Origin: Chloroflexota bacterium
Lineage (GTDB): Bacteria > Chloroflexota > Anaerolineae > B4-G1
DNA length: 64,000 nucleotides
Reading direction: 5' to 3'
NCBI GenBank assembly: GCA_024232355.1
Contig: JAAEPW010000932.1
Coordinates: 1-64,000, forward strand
How positions within the stretch are numbered: the stretch's first letter is position 1; the number at the start of each line of letters is the position of its first letter. The translations under genes were made by a program, and so were the position numbers. A model generated the notes under the pieces. It was not told the origin of the DNA. It saw nothing but the letters and a program-made list of their open reading frames with translations, and ran no database searches. Shown here piece after piece: positions 37,150-45,443 of the stretch.

Positions 37150-38054
37150 AAAAGGTATTGAGCGTTAGCCTAGGATCCTCTACGCGGGACCACACCACCG
37201 AGGCCGAGTTCCTGGGTGAACGCTTTTGGATCAGCCGCCAAGGCACCGATGGCGATTTTCGCAAAGCGCTCCAACTCTATCGCGAGTATGACGGCAAAGT
37301 AGACGCTTTTGGCGTGGGAGGAACAGAGTTCTACCAACTCGTCGGCAATCGTCGCTACTATTGGTGCGAATCCCGCCGCATCCGCGAGGCGATCAAAATA
37401 TCCAAGGTCGGTGACGGCAATGGCCTCAAGCACCTGTTGGCTCCCTACGCGCTGCGTGCGTTGGAGGAACACGGCATCGAGCTTGCGGGCAAAAGGGCGT
37501 TGCAAACGACGTCCGTGGACCGTTATGGCCTGGCCAAGGCGCTGGTGGATGCGGGCTGCGATGTTACCTTTGGCGATCTGATTTTCACGCTTGGTATTCC
37601 CATCTCTGTCCGCAGCCTGCGCACTGTGCACATCTTGGCTGCGTTGCTCTTGCCCATTCTGACCCAGTTGCCCTTTTCATTCTACTATGCTCAGGGCGAG
37701 CGGCAGGAGAGGGAGCCCTCGACCAAATTTAGCCATTACTACAAATCTGCCGATCTCATTGTTGGCGACTTTATCCAGGTCTGGTCGAACCTGCCCGACG
37801 ACCTCACGGGCAAGATCGTCATCACCAACACGACCACGGCCAAGAACGTCGAGGAACTGGTCAAGCGCAACCTCCACATCCTGGTGACGACCACGCCCCG
37901 CCTGGAGGGGCGTTCCTTTGGCACCAACGTGATGGAGGCCGTGTGCCGCTGTCTGGTAGACAAACCCGACGACCAGATCACCGACGCCGACATCGTAGAT
38001 TTGATCGAGCGCGTCCCACTCAAACCGCAGGTGCACGTGTTGAATCCGGTGTAA
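37146..38054 (+). CDS. Quinate 5-dehydrogenase-like protein
   Basis: 302 aa; the ATG overlaps the sbcD stop (ATGA), so translation is coupled. The sequence begins KKVLSVSLGSSTRDH and contains YDGKVDAFGVGG, and near residues 105-125 a segment with ALQTTSVDRYGLAKALVDAGCDV. From memory this resembles proteins named quinate 5-dehydrogenase in thermophilic Firmicutes and Chloroflexota. I see no ordinary Rossmann GxGxxG and no shikimate-pathway gene nearby, so the name should be treated as a family label and the reaction as unproven. Its coupling to sbcD may be only positional. Confidence 0.55.
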   Translation: MKKVLSVSLGSSTRDHTTEAEFLGERFWISRQGTDGDFRKALQLYREYDGKVDAFGVGGTEFYQLVGNRRYYWCESRRIREAIKISKVGDGNGLKHLLAPYALRALEEHGIELAGKRALQTTSVDRYGLAKALVDAGCDVTFGDLIFTLGIPISVRSLRTVHILAALLLPILTQLPFSFYYAQGERQEREPSTKFSHYYKSADLIVGDFIQVWSNLPDDLTGKIVITNTTTAKNVEELVKRNLHILVTTTPRLEGRSFGTNVMEAVCRCLVDKPDDQITDADIVDLIERVPLKPQVHVLNPV

Positions 38055-38098
38055 GACCCGATATGACTATTCATTTTCTAACAGTAAAAGTTGAGGAT

Positions 38099-38118
38099 GC
38101 CGCATTCCCAAATGCGGC
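38099..38118. other. 8-bp hairpin between genes
   Basis: GCCGCATT pairs with AATGCGGC around CCCA, between the quinate-dehydrogenase-like gene and the deacetylase-family gene. There is no T-tract. Confidence 0.5.
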
Positions 38119-38152
38119 CATGTTCGACATGTAGGCACGCCTGAGCGAACTG

Positions 38153-39160
38153 ATGCTAAATTTTGCTACCTATCTGCACCCACATACTTGCCGCACATCC
38201 AAACCCGTCGATCAAATCCAGTTTGTGGGGCATTCCTTTCCTCATTTCAGCCAGGTCCGAGTAGAATTGGAAAAGGCACTGGCAGGTTATCCTACGCTTG
38301 CTGTCAGAAAAGCCGACTATGAGGATTATGCCTGCGTGCATACGAACACGTATCTCGAAAAGCTCAGCATGATGGCCGCCGATGAGCACGTGGAGGAATT
38401 GCCCCGGTTGAGCGTCGAGTGCACGGGGTTCGAATACTGTTTGCCCGGCTATCTGTACGGGCTTGGGGGAATGCTACAGGCCATAGACCAAATGCGCGCC
38501 GGATCATTGGAACGGGCCTATTGTTTCAGCTTGGCAGGACATCACGCCTATGCCGATTGGGGACACGGGTACTGTTTGCTGAATCCTCAAGCGGCGGCCG
38601 TTCGGTATGCCCAAACCCAGGGACTCGAAAGAGTCCTCATCGTGGATTGGGATATCCATCACGGAGATGGCACGCAATCCATCTTTGCCAACGATCCCAG
38701 CGTATACTGCCTCAGCATCCACAGCGGCCTGGACCTGTATATGGCAGCCCAGCGAGTGATGACCCAAGGCACGACAACGGCGGGAGAGGAAAGCGGACAT
38801 TGTAATATCCCGCTGCTGAATGCATTTTTTGAGGACGAATTCTTTGAAAAGATAGGCTTGCCAGGTAAATTCTATCGGGCGGCGGACAGTTTGTTCGCCT
38901 TTTTGTCTGCTCTGGAGCAAATACCTTGGATGCCGGATTTGATTTGTATATTCTCCGGCTATGACTCGCACAAGGACGATTGTGGAAGCGGGATCACAAA
39001 CTGGACGAATCAAGAGTACAGAACACTGACGGGATGTGTGATCGAGTTGGCAAAGCGGGCGAATAGCCCGATTCTGTCTGTGCACGGGGGCGGGTATAAA
39101 CTGCCCGTGACAATCGCCGCTGCTGTCAGTCACGTGGAGGTTTTGGCGAGAGGGGTATAG
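38153..39160 (+). CDS. Histone-deacetylase-family amidohydrolase
   Basis: 335 aa. Nearby upstream in-frame stops fix the ATG at 38153; the ribosome site is weak. The arginase/deacetylase fold is clear: the catalytic His pair at His130-His131 in SLAGHHAYADWGHGY, zinc ligands in VDWDIHHGDG (Asp167 and His169), and a third zinc ligand Asp in FSGYDSHKDD near residue 269. Bacterial members remove acetyl groups from polyamines, acetoin-like substrates or lysines; the substrate cannot be read from the sequence. It ends 133 nt before a bidirectional terminator shared with the HEAT-repeat gene on the other strand. Confidence 0.87.
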   Translation: MLNFATYLHPHTCRTSKPVDQIQFVGHSFPHFSQVRVELEKALAGYPTLAVRKADYEDYACVHTNTYLEKLSMMAADEHVEELPRLSVECTGFEYCLPGYLYGLGGMLQAIDQMRAGSLERAYCFSLAGHHAYADWGHGYCLLNPQAAAVRYAQTQGLERVLIVDWDIHHGDGTQSIFANDPSVYCLSIHSGLDLYMAAQRVMTQGTTTAGEESGHCNIPLLNAFFEDEFFEKIGLPGKFYRAADSLFAFLSALEQIPWMPDLICIFSGYDSHKDDCGSGITNWTNQEYRTLTGCVIELAKRANSPILSVHGGGYKLPVTIAAAVSHVEVLARGV

Positions 39161-39293
39161 TAGAGCGGATTAGTTTGAGATAATTGAATACCAACCACGG
39201 CCGCCCCCCACTACGTGGGCTCTGTTCAGCCTCCGCAGGAGGGTACGGAGGCTATGCATCTGACTGCTTTCTAGCCAGTCTGCCAATAACAGT

Positions 39294-39319
39294 AAAGGTC
39301 ACGCTTGTGCGTGACCTTT
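39294..39319. terminator. Bidirectional terminator between convergent genes
   Basis: AAAGGTCACGC (39294-39304) pairs perfectly with GCGTGACCTTT (39309-39319) around TTGT. T-rich sequence follows on both strands. It lies between the deacetylase-family gene (+) and a HEAT-repeat gene (-). Confidence 0.85.
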
Positions 39320-39358
39320 CTTTGTCTACATTCACTCAAGCGAGTGCGCAAATCACTT

Positions 39359-40513
39359 TTACGACTGCGTCTCCCACCACTGCTGCCAGGCATTGGCATC
39401 CTCACCGAAATTCTGCCCGGTGATAAATGCCAATGTTGTAGTAACGGTTGCTCGCACCTCTTGGTTTTCGTCTCCAAAAAGTTGGGTGAGGGTGGGGACG
39501 GCGTTCATTGCCCCGGCCCCAATCCACCCCAGAGCCTGGACAGCGGCTTTGCGCGTTTTCCAGTTCGGGGATTCGAGTTGTTGGACCAGTGGCGTGACCG
39601 ACTCGGACCCGATCAGGCTCAATCCCAGGGCGGCGGTCTCGCATATCTCTTGATTTTGATGGTTCAATAGTTGGGTGAGTGCCGGGATGGCGTCTGCTGC
39701 GCCTGGCCCAATCAACCCCAGTGATAGGGCTGCGGATTTGAGCAGGGTTTCGTCTTGGCCATCGCGCGCCACGATCTGGATGAGGGCGGGGACGGCTCCC
39801 ACGGCTTGGACCCCAATCGGTCCCAGTGCAGTGGCGGCAGCGTTGCGCACCGACGCGCTCGCATCATTTAGGGCCAAGGTAAGCGCGGGAGCTGCCTCCG
39901 CGGCTTCTGGCCCGATCAATCCCAGCGTCTTGGCGGCAATTTCACGCAGATTGGGGTCTGGGTCTTGCAGAGTCTGGATCAGAGCGGGAACCGCCCCTCT
40001 CGCCGGTGGCCCGATCTCGCCCAGAGACCGGGCGGCGTACGCGCGTACCTCGGTGTCTGGGTCTTGCAGGGCCTGGGCGAGCGCGGGGACGGCGTGCACT
40101 GCGTCTGGCCCGATCTTGCTCAACGCATCGATGCAAGCCATACGAATCTGTTTGTCCTCGTCCGACAATGCGTGAACGAGCGCGGGGACAGCATACGGCG
40201 CCTCTGGCCCGATCTCTCCCAGTATCGCGGCGGCGGCCCGGCGAACCTGAGCATCTTGATCTTCCAGGGCGTAGGTGAGGGCAGGAACAGCGTCTGGCCC
40301 AATCCTCACCAGGATGTCAAAGGCTGCTTCTCGCACGTCCTGACGTTCATCTGTCAAGGATTGGATCGCCGCCTGCACTTGGGGGTTTCGGGTTTCCTGA
40401 ATCGGAATAGGTGTGGGTTGGGCAGATGGTCCCAGAGTCGGCGCGCAGGCTGTCGCGCTGCCGATCAGGATTCCAAAGACAAGTAATAGGGTGACGAGTT
40501 TGCTTTTTATCAT
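39359..40513 (-). CDS. HEAT-repeat lipoprotein
   Basis: 384 aa from the ATG at 40513, which opens a good signal peptide (MIKSKLVTLLLVFGILIG, then SATAC). The Cys fits a lipoprotein although the lipobox is imperfect. Longer starts at 40555 or 40606 exist and no clear Shine-Dalgarno decides between them. After a short Pro-rich spacer come about ten HEAT/PBS-lyase-type repeats of 30-40 residues (pattern DPDTEVRAYAARSLGEIGP-x-A-x-x-AVPALIQ-L). Such solenoids mediate protein-protein contacts. The C-terminus has ITGQNFGEDANAWQQWWE, nearly the same as in the HEAT lipoprotein at 43859-45442. The two are paralogues. Confidence 0.85.
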   Translation of the reverse strand: MIKSKLVTLLLVFGILIGSATACAPTLGPSAQPTPIPIQETRNPQVQAAIQSLTDERQDVREAAFDILVRIGPDAVPALTYALEDQDAQVRRAAAAILGEIGPEAPYAVPALVHALSDEDKQIRMACIDALSKIGPDAVHAVPALAQALQDPDTEVRAYAARSLGEIGPPARGAVPALIQTLQDPDPNLREIAAKTLGLIGPEAAEAAPALTLALNDASASVRNAAATALGPIGVQAVGAVPALIQIVARDGQDETLLKSAALSLGLIGPGAADAIPALTQLLNHQNQEICETAALGLSLIGSESVTPLVQQLESPNWKTRKAAVQALGWIGAGAMNAVPTLTQLFGDENQEVRATVTTTLAFITGQNFGEDANAWQQWWETQS

Positions 40514-40674
40514 CGTACATCTGATTGAATGGTACACATACATCAAGATTTTCATCGAAAAAGCATAAATGTTCAATCCAGCAAGGTTGGACACGGATTC
40601 ACACAAAGCTCGTGGACTATATTCTATTCATTTATGCTATCTTGGCAACTCACGGACATCTGTCATTTTGAAAC

Positions 40675-40725
40675 AAACCAAGCGGTCGCTGTCCACAAAA
40701 ACGCTCGGGACGGACCGCTTGGTTT
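40675..40725 (-). terminator. Terminator of the flotillin-like gene
   Basis: AAACCAAGCGGTC (40675-40687) is perfectly inverted at 40713-40725. On the minus strand a T-containing tract follows. It lies 60 nt past the stop of the gene at 40785-43103. Confidence 0.75.
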
Positions 40726-40784
40726 CGACAAACTCAACTGGCGCTTGTGTCTAACGCCTAACTGAAAGATTTACAATCCATGTG

Positions 40785-43103
40785 CTAGACTATGGCGATG
40801 TCTGGATTTTCCTCCTTGTCCACTATAATCTCTGTCGGTTCCTCAGCCTCTGCTGGAACCAGCGCTTGAGGTTCGGCTGGCGGTGTTTCGTCTAGCGGTA
40901 TAGCGTCTTCGACGTTCCCCACGCCCGGTTGCGGCAGGTTGATGCCCAACAAGCCAAGCAGCGGCGCGACCGGTATATCGCCCACGACTCTGAAATTGGC
41001 GTTCTCCCTGAGGTTGGCCAGCGCCGTGACCAAGTCTTCTTGTCCGGCGAGCACTGGGTTCAACCGGTCGATCAGGTCGACGATTTTGAGGCTGGAGAAC
41101 ATGCGGGGGTTTACGTTGGCCAATGCTTGGCGGATGTACGGCGTAAACTCGGCCAGCCGGGGCAAGAACGTGCTGCCCTTTTCGGTGCCCACACCGTCCA
41201 GTATCCGTCCGACCGCGGGCACCTCTTCTCCCAGATACTGCACGCCCTGCGCCAGCGACATCAACTCGGTGATGATCTGGGTGGTCTGCCCGCCGCCGCC
41301 ATAGACGCGGACCTGCATACTGGGCGCAAGGGCCTCAAAACCCTTGAGGTACGATTCCATCTGGAGGGTGGTGATCCGCTCTTCGTGGGCCAGTTGTAAG
41401 CGCAGTTTTTCCAGTTCGACCAGGACCGGGGCTTGATCGTAGAGCTTGACCAGCTCCCGTTGGGCCTTGATCTCGACGTCCTTGAGGCGCTGCACCCGCT
41501 CGGCCTCGGCGACGGCCTGGGCCTGAGCGACCTCGGCCTTGGCCAAGCCATCGGCGCGGGTCACGGCGACCTGTTTCTCGGCGATCTCGACGCGGGCCGA
41601 ATCGACTTCCACCTCGGCCAGGCCGGGGGCCGCTGTCTCGGCACGGGTGGCCTCGGCCCGAATCTTGGCGGCCTGCGCTCGTTTTTCGGTGGCGGTGGCC
41701 TGCGCCTCGGCGCGGATGAGTTCGGCTTTGGTTTCCGCGTCGGCGCGAACCAGTTCGGCCTGTGTTTCTGCGTCAGCCCGGATCAGTTCTGATTTGGCCC
41801 CGGCTTCGGCCTCGACCTTCATCGCTTCGGCCAGTTGTGAGGCCTCCACCAATGCGATCTCTTTGGCGCGCTCCGCGGCGGCGAGTTCCTCTTGCTCTAG
41901 CCGTTTCGCCTCTGCCTCGGTTCGTTCGGCGTCGCGCTCGATCTGACGGGCCTGATCCACGGCCATCCGTTGGGCCTCTGCCTCGGTCTCGGCCAGGTGG
42001 ATGGTTGCGTTGCGCTCTTGCTGCATCGCGCGGAGTTCCGCCTCGCGCTCGGCCTGGAGGCGCGCCAGTTGGGCGTCCTTGTCCACTTCCGCCTCAGAAA
42101 GCTGGCGGGCCAATTGTACCTTGGCCATATTGGTTTCGTGCGAAGTTTGCGCGGCGTCCTTGTCGCGGTCGACTTGTCGCAGTTGGACCTCGTGCCTGCG
42201 GATGGCGATGGTCTCTTGCTGGTCGAGGGTTGCCGTCTGAACCTCGCGCTCGGCGTCCAATCGTTCGGCGGCCAGCTTCTTTTCCGTCTGGGCCTGGATC
42301 TCGGCCTCCTGACGCTGGCGGGCTTGGTCGTCCTGCATCTCGGCCACCTGCTCGCGGTTGGTGGAGACGCTGGTCTCTTTGGAGATACGGGCCTCGGCCT
42401 GGTTGATGAGCTTTTCGTAGGCCACGCCGCCCAGGTTGGTGATGGTGAGCAGCGCCAGATCGTAACCCAGCTCGGAGAGGATTTGATTTACCTGGGGGAA
42501 GGCGATCTCGGCCAGTTTCTGCCGCTTGGCGATGATCTCTTCCAACGTCATCGCCGCCGCCGCCGCGACCAGTTCTGCCGTGCCGACCTCGGTGATGGTG
42601 TTGATGAGGCTGGTGGCGTCGAGCCCGACGCGCTGCGCGGCCACCTCGGCCTTGGCGGGGTTGAGCTTGGCGACGGCGTGGGCCGACAGGATAAAGCTAA
42701 CCTTGCTGCTATCCAGCGCGGGCACGCCCCCGTCGTTGACGCCCCGGATGGGGACCGTAAAGCTGATGGTCTTGAGCTTGATGACCTGGGTGAGCCGGTT
42801 CAGCCAATAGATGGAGGATCGCTCCGCCGTCTGGCCGTAGACGCGGCTCTTTTTCGACGGAAAGAGCGAGTGCCGCCCGTCACCCACGACGACGTGAATC
42901 TCGTCGGCGGGGACGAGGATGCGCCGCCCAAAACCGAGAAGCCGCAGTGGGCCGCGGACGCGGTCGGCTTCGGTGCGCAGCATCTCCAAGGTGGCGGTCG
43001 TCTCACCCATGGTTTTGCCTATTTTTCGCCCTTTGGGGGTGGGGGCGGCGCTTTCGGGCGCTTGCCTTTGTTTTCTTCTGGTCGGTTGGGGTTGTTCTGC
43101 CAT
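40785..43103 (-). CDS. Flotillin-like SPFH-domain protein with long coiled coil
   Basis: 772 aa from the ATG at 43103 (AAGGAGA 7 nt upstream; the frame is open to 43136). The N-terminal 50 residues are basic and Pro-rich with no membrane segment. Residues about 55-240 look like the SPFH/flotillin domain (RILVPADEIHVVVGDG, then TFTVPI-like strands and LSELGYDLALLTITNLGG). Residues about 245-560 are a long Ala/Glu-rich coiled coil with repeated A-E-T-x-A-E-L-[IV]-R-A-[DE] units. A C-terminal domain follows (about 580-720), then an acidic tail. Flotillins scaffold membrane microdomains. The lack of an N-terminal hydrophobic anchor is notable and suggests peripheral attachment. The neighbouring HEAT lipoproteins on the same strand may be functional partners; this is inference. 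Confidence 0.8.
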   Translation of the reverse strand: MAEQPQPTRRKQRQAPESAAPTPKGRKIGKTMGETTATLEMLRTEADRVRGPLRLLGFGRRILVPADEIHVVVGDGRHSLFPSKKSRVYGQTAERSSIYWLNRLTQVIKLKTISFTVPIRGVNDGGVPALDSSKVSFILSAHAVAKLNPAKAEVAAQRVGLDATSLINTITEVGTAELVAAAAAMTLEEIIAKRQKLAEIAFPQVNQILSELGYDLALLTITNLGGVAYEKLINQAEARISKETSVSTNREQVAEMQDDQARQRQEAEIQAQTEKKLAAERLDAEREVQTATLDQQETIAIRRHEVQLRQVDRDKDAAQTSHETNMAKVQLARQLSEAEVDKDAQLARLQAEREAELRAMQQERNATIHLAETEAEAQRMAVDQARQIERDAERTEAEAKRLEQEELAAAERAKEIALVEASQLAEAMKVEAEAGAKSELIRADAETQAELVRADAETKAELIRAEAQATATEKRAQAAKIRAEATRAETAAPGLAEVEVDSARVEIAEKQVAVTRADGLAKAEVAQAQAVAEAERVQRLKDVEIKAQRELVKLYDQAPVLVELEKLRLQLAHEERITTLQMESYLKGFEALAPSMQVRVYGGGGQTTQIITELMSLAQGVQYLGEEVPAVGRILDGVGTEKGSTFLPRLAEFTPYIRQALANVNPRMFSSLKIVDLIDRLNPVLAGQEDLVTALANLRENANFRVVGDIPVAPLLGLLGINLPQPGVGNVEDAIPLDETPPAEPQALVPAEAEEPTEIIVDKEENPDIAIV

Positions 43104-43163
43104 TATTTTCTCCTTTCTTGGGTTCAAATTATCCAATCTGATGACTGATGAATCTTTTCAGAA

Positions 43164-43699
43164 CCGTAGATGAACGCAGATGAAGATCGAATTGAACTTG
43201 AAAACAATCAAAAATCTGTGTTTATTTGCGTTTATCGGCGGTTAATAACCGCTGATGATCTCTAAAAATCATTAACGATTCGCTTGACCTCAACTCTTGG
43301 CTGACCAAAGTTGAGCAACAAGCAAAGGCGCAAATCTGTCGCTTTGAGGTAGTTGAGGCATTGGGCCATTTCGACGTTTCCCAAAGCTCGTATCGCTTTT
43401 AACTCGACCAAAACGCAATCATTGATGAGTAAATCTGCCACGTAATTGCCTACCACAATTCCATCATAGTAGACCTGGATGGGGTACTGCTGTTTCACTT
43501 GGATCCCAGATTTACGCAATTCGTGAGCCAATGCATTCTCATAGACCTTTTCCAAAAAGCCGCTGCCTAGTTCGTTGCTCACAGTAAAAGCATTCCCAAT
43601 AATCTGTTCCGTCACCTGGTTCAGTTCTTCTCCACATGTTCTGTCTCGCTGATTCATCGCTTTATCCCTCATCCGCGTTCATCTGCGTTCATCTGCGGT
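43164..43699. mobile_element. Inverted-repeat-bounded unit carrying the GxxExxY gene
   Basis: CCGTAGATGAACGCAGATGA (and one more A) at 43164-43184 is repeated inverted, with one mismatch, at 43679-43699. The right side also holds three tandem 10-mers of CATC[CT]GCGTT type (43671-43700). The unit encloses only the GxxExxY gene. No target duplication was identified. Confidence 0.6.
43262..43657 (-). CDS. GxxExxY protein (PD-(D/E)XK nuclease fold)
   Basis: 131 aa from the ATG at 43657 (a second ATG lies 15 nt upstream at 43672). The family motif is present as GSGFLEKVYENAL, followed by YYDGIVVGNYVADLLINDCVLVELKAI. The D-L ... V-E-L-K part matches the PD-(D/E)XK nuclease core (Asp, then Glu-x-Lys). 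GxxExxY proteins are short, widespread and of unknown function, and are often found alone between repeats, as here. Nothing in the sequence shows whether it is active. Confidence 0.85.
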   Translation of the reverse strand: MNQRDRTCGEELNQVTEQIIGNAFTVSNELGSGFLEKVYENALAHELRKSGIQVKQQYPIQVYYDGIVVGNYVADLLINDCVLVELKAIRALGNVEMAQCLNYLKATDLRLCLLLNFGQPRVEVKRIVNDF

Positions 43700-43858
43700 T
43701 AAATGCCAAATTGATCAGTCAATCAGATTGTCTGATACTGTTTCGTGCCATCATACCGCTGTGTGCGTCATCTTCTCCAATCTATACGTATCAATGCCTG
43801 TGCAGTTTCATGGTGTATGCTTTTGGGCTGACCGGACGTGTCGGTGATGGCCGTCGCG

Positions 43859-45442
43859 CTACTGTTGTGCTTCCCACCACTCTTGCCAGGCATCGGCGTC
43901 TTGGCCGAAATCCTGACCAGTGATGGCTTTCAGTGCCTCGCAAGCATCGTCACGCATCCATTGCTCGTCGCTTTCCAAAGCTTGGATGAGAGATGGAACG
44001 GCTCTTGTCGCTTTTGATCCCATATATTGCAATGCTCGGATAGCGCCTCGTTGCATATCGGTGTTTTGATCCTCCAAGGCTTGAATGAGGGCTGGTACAG
44101 TCTCATCAGACTCGGCTCCAATATGTCCGAGCGTTTCAGCAGCAGCAAAGCTTACTGGCAAATCTCTGAGAGCTTGGATAAGGATGGGTATGGCCTCTGC
44201 AGCCTCTGTTCCAATGCTCCCCAAAGCCAAAGCAGCACTTGCGCGCATAGATTCATTTTCACTCTTGTTTCCTAGAATCTGGATCAGGTCAGGTACGGCA
44301 GCCGCTGATTCCGGTCCAATGCTCCCCAATGCCCAGACAACATCATCACGCACAAATTCTTCTTCGTTTCTGTTCCTCAGTACTTGGATAAGAGTAGGAA
44401 CAGCTTCGGCAGCCTCAGGCCCGATCTCGCTTAACGCACTGGCAACAGAACTTCGTAGGTGTGAATGCTCTGAGTCTTTTAATGCTTGGATGAGGGCAGA
44501 GACAACGCCTTCCTCAGGCCCAATTCCTCCTAGTGCTCCAGCAGCACAACTACGCAAATGCTCGTCACCATTCTCCAACGCCTGAATGAGATCAGGGACA
44601 GCTTCTACAGCCCCCGGTCCGATCCTCCATAAAGCAATAGCCGCAGCCTGACTTGTATTGCTATCTTGGCTCTTCATTGCTTGAACGAGAGCAGGGACAG
44701 CGTCTACTGCCCCAGGCCCAATGCGTCCTAGAGTATGGGCTGCATCATGACGCACATCCACATTTTCATCTTCTAGGACTTGGATAAGGACAGAAACAGC
44801 AATTGCTGCCTCTGGTCCGATATACCCCAGTGCGCGTGTAGCGGCACAACGCACATCAGCGTCTTTATCCTCTAGAACCTGGATAAGGGCAACGATCGTG
44901 CTTGCTCGTTTCGGTCCGGTACGTCCCAAGGCGCTGGCAGCAGCACTTCGTACACGTGCATCTTGATCTCCCAAAGCTTGAATAAGAGCGGGAGCAGCCT
45001 CTGTTGCGCTTGCTCCGATGCGGTTCAAGGCCCAGGCAGCAGCCTGACGTACATTTGCATCTTTGCTACTCAGAGCTTGAATAAGAACGGGTATGGCCTC
45101 CGGGCCAATAAGCCCTAGTGATTGGGAAGCGGTCCATCGCACGTCTTTGTCTCTGTGTTCCAATGCCGCGACGAAGACAGGTATGGATTCCGATCCGATG
45201 TTCCTCAGTGCAAAAGCAGCAGACCGGCGTACATCTGCATCATTATTTTCTAACAGTCGTGCTAGAATGGGACTTGTCACAGGTCCCACTCTTCCTAACG
45301 TCACGATGGCACTATTCCGTACCTCCCGAGCGCTATCTTTCCAAGACTGGTCAACGCTCGGCGAGCTTGGATTGGAACCGCACGATGTCAAACTACTCGC
45401 GAGGACCGTGATCGTGAGCAATAAAAGGGTAAACCTCTTCAC
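43859..45442 (-). CDS. HEAT-repeat lipoprotein, larger paralogue
   Basis: 527 aa from the GTG at 45442, which lies 1 nt after the herA stop and has GAGGGA upstream. An ATG at 45460 would overlap herA by 17 nt and add six residues; both give a signal peptide ending in the lipobox SLTSC. About thirteen HEAT/PBS-lyase repeats follow (pattern NADVRRSAAFALRNIG ... PVLIQAL). The C-terminus ITGQDFGQDADAWQEWWE is shared with the HEAT lipoprotein at 39359-40513. The gene is the last of the nurA-HAS-herA run and is probably co-transcribed with it. This is odd because the others act on cytoplasmic DNA and this product is exported. Confidence 0.85.
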   Translation of the reverse strand: MKRFTLLLLTITVLASSLTSCGSNPSSPSVDQSWKDSAREVRNSAIVTLGRVGPVTSPILARLLENNDADVRRSAAFALRNIGSESIPVFVAALEHRDKDVRWTASQSLGLIGPEAIPVLIQALSSKDANVRQAAAWALNRIGASATEAAPALIQALGDQDARVRSAAASALGRTGPKRASTIVALIQVLEDKDADVRCAATRALGYIGPEAAIAVSVLIQVLEDENVDVRHDAAHTLGRIGPGAVDAVPALVQAMKSQDSNTSQAAAIALWRIGPGAVEAVPDLIQALENGDEHLRSCAAGALGGIGPEEGVVSALIQALKDSEHSHLRSSVASALSEIGPEAAEAVPTLIQVLRNRNEEEFVRDDVVWALGSIGPESAAAVPDLIQILGNKSENESMRASAALALGSIGTEAAEAIPILIQALRDLPVSFAAAETLGHIGAESDETVPALIQALEDQNTDMQRGAIRALQYMGSKATRAVPSLIQALESDEQWMRDDACEALKAITGQDFGQDADAWQEWWEAQQ

Positions 45443-45443
45443 C

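Noticed and set aside
41970..43148. Plus-strand open frame of 392 codons opposite the flotillin-like gene
   Set aside because: A mirror of the Ala/Glu coiled coil; no ribosome site or domain.
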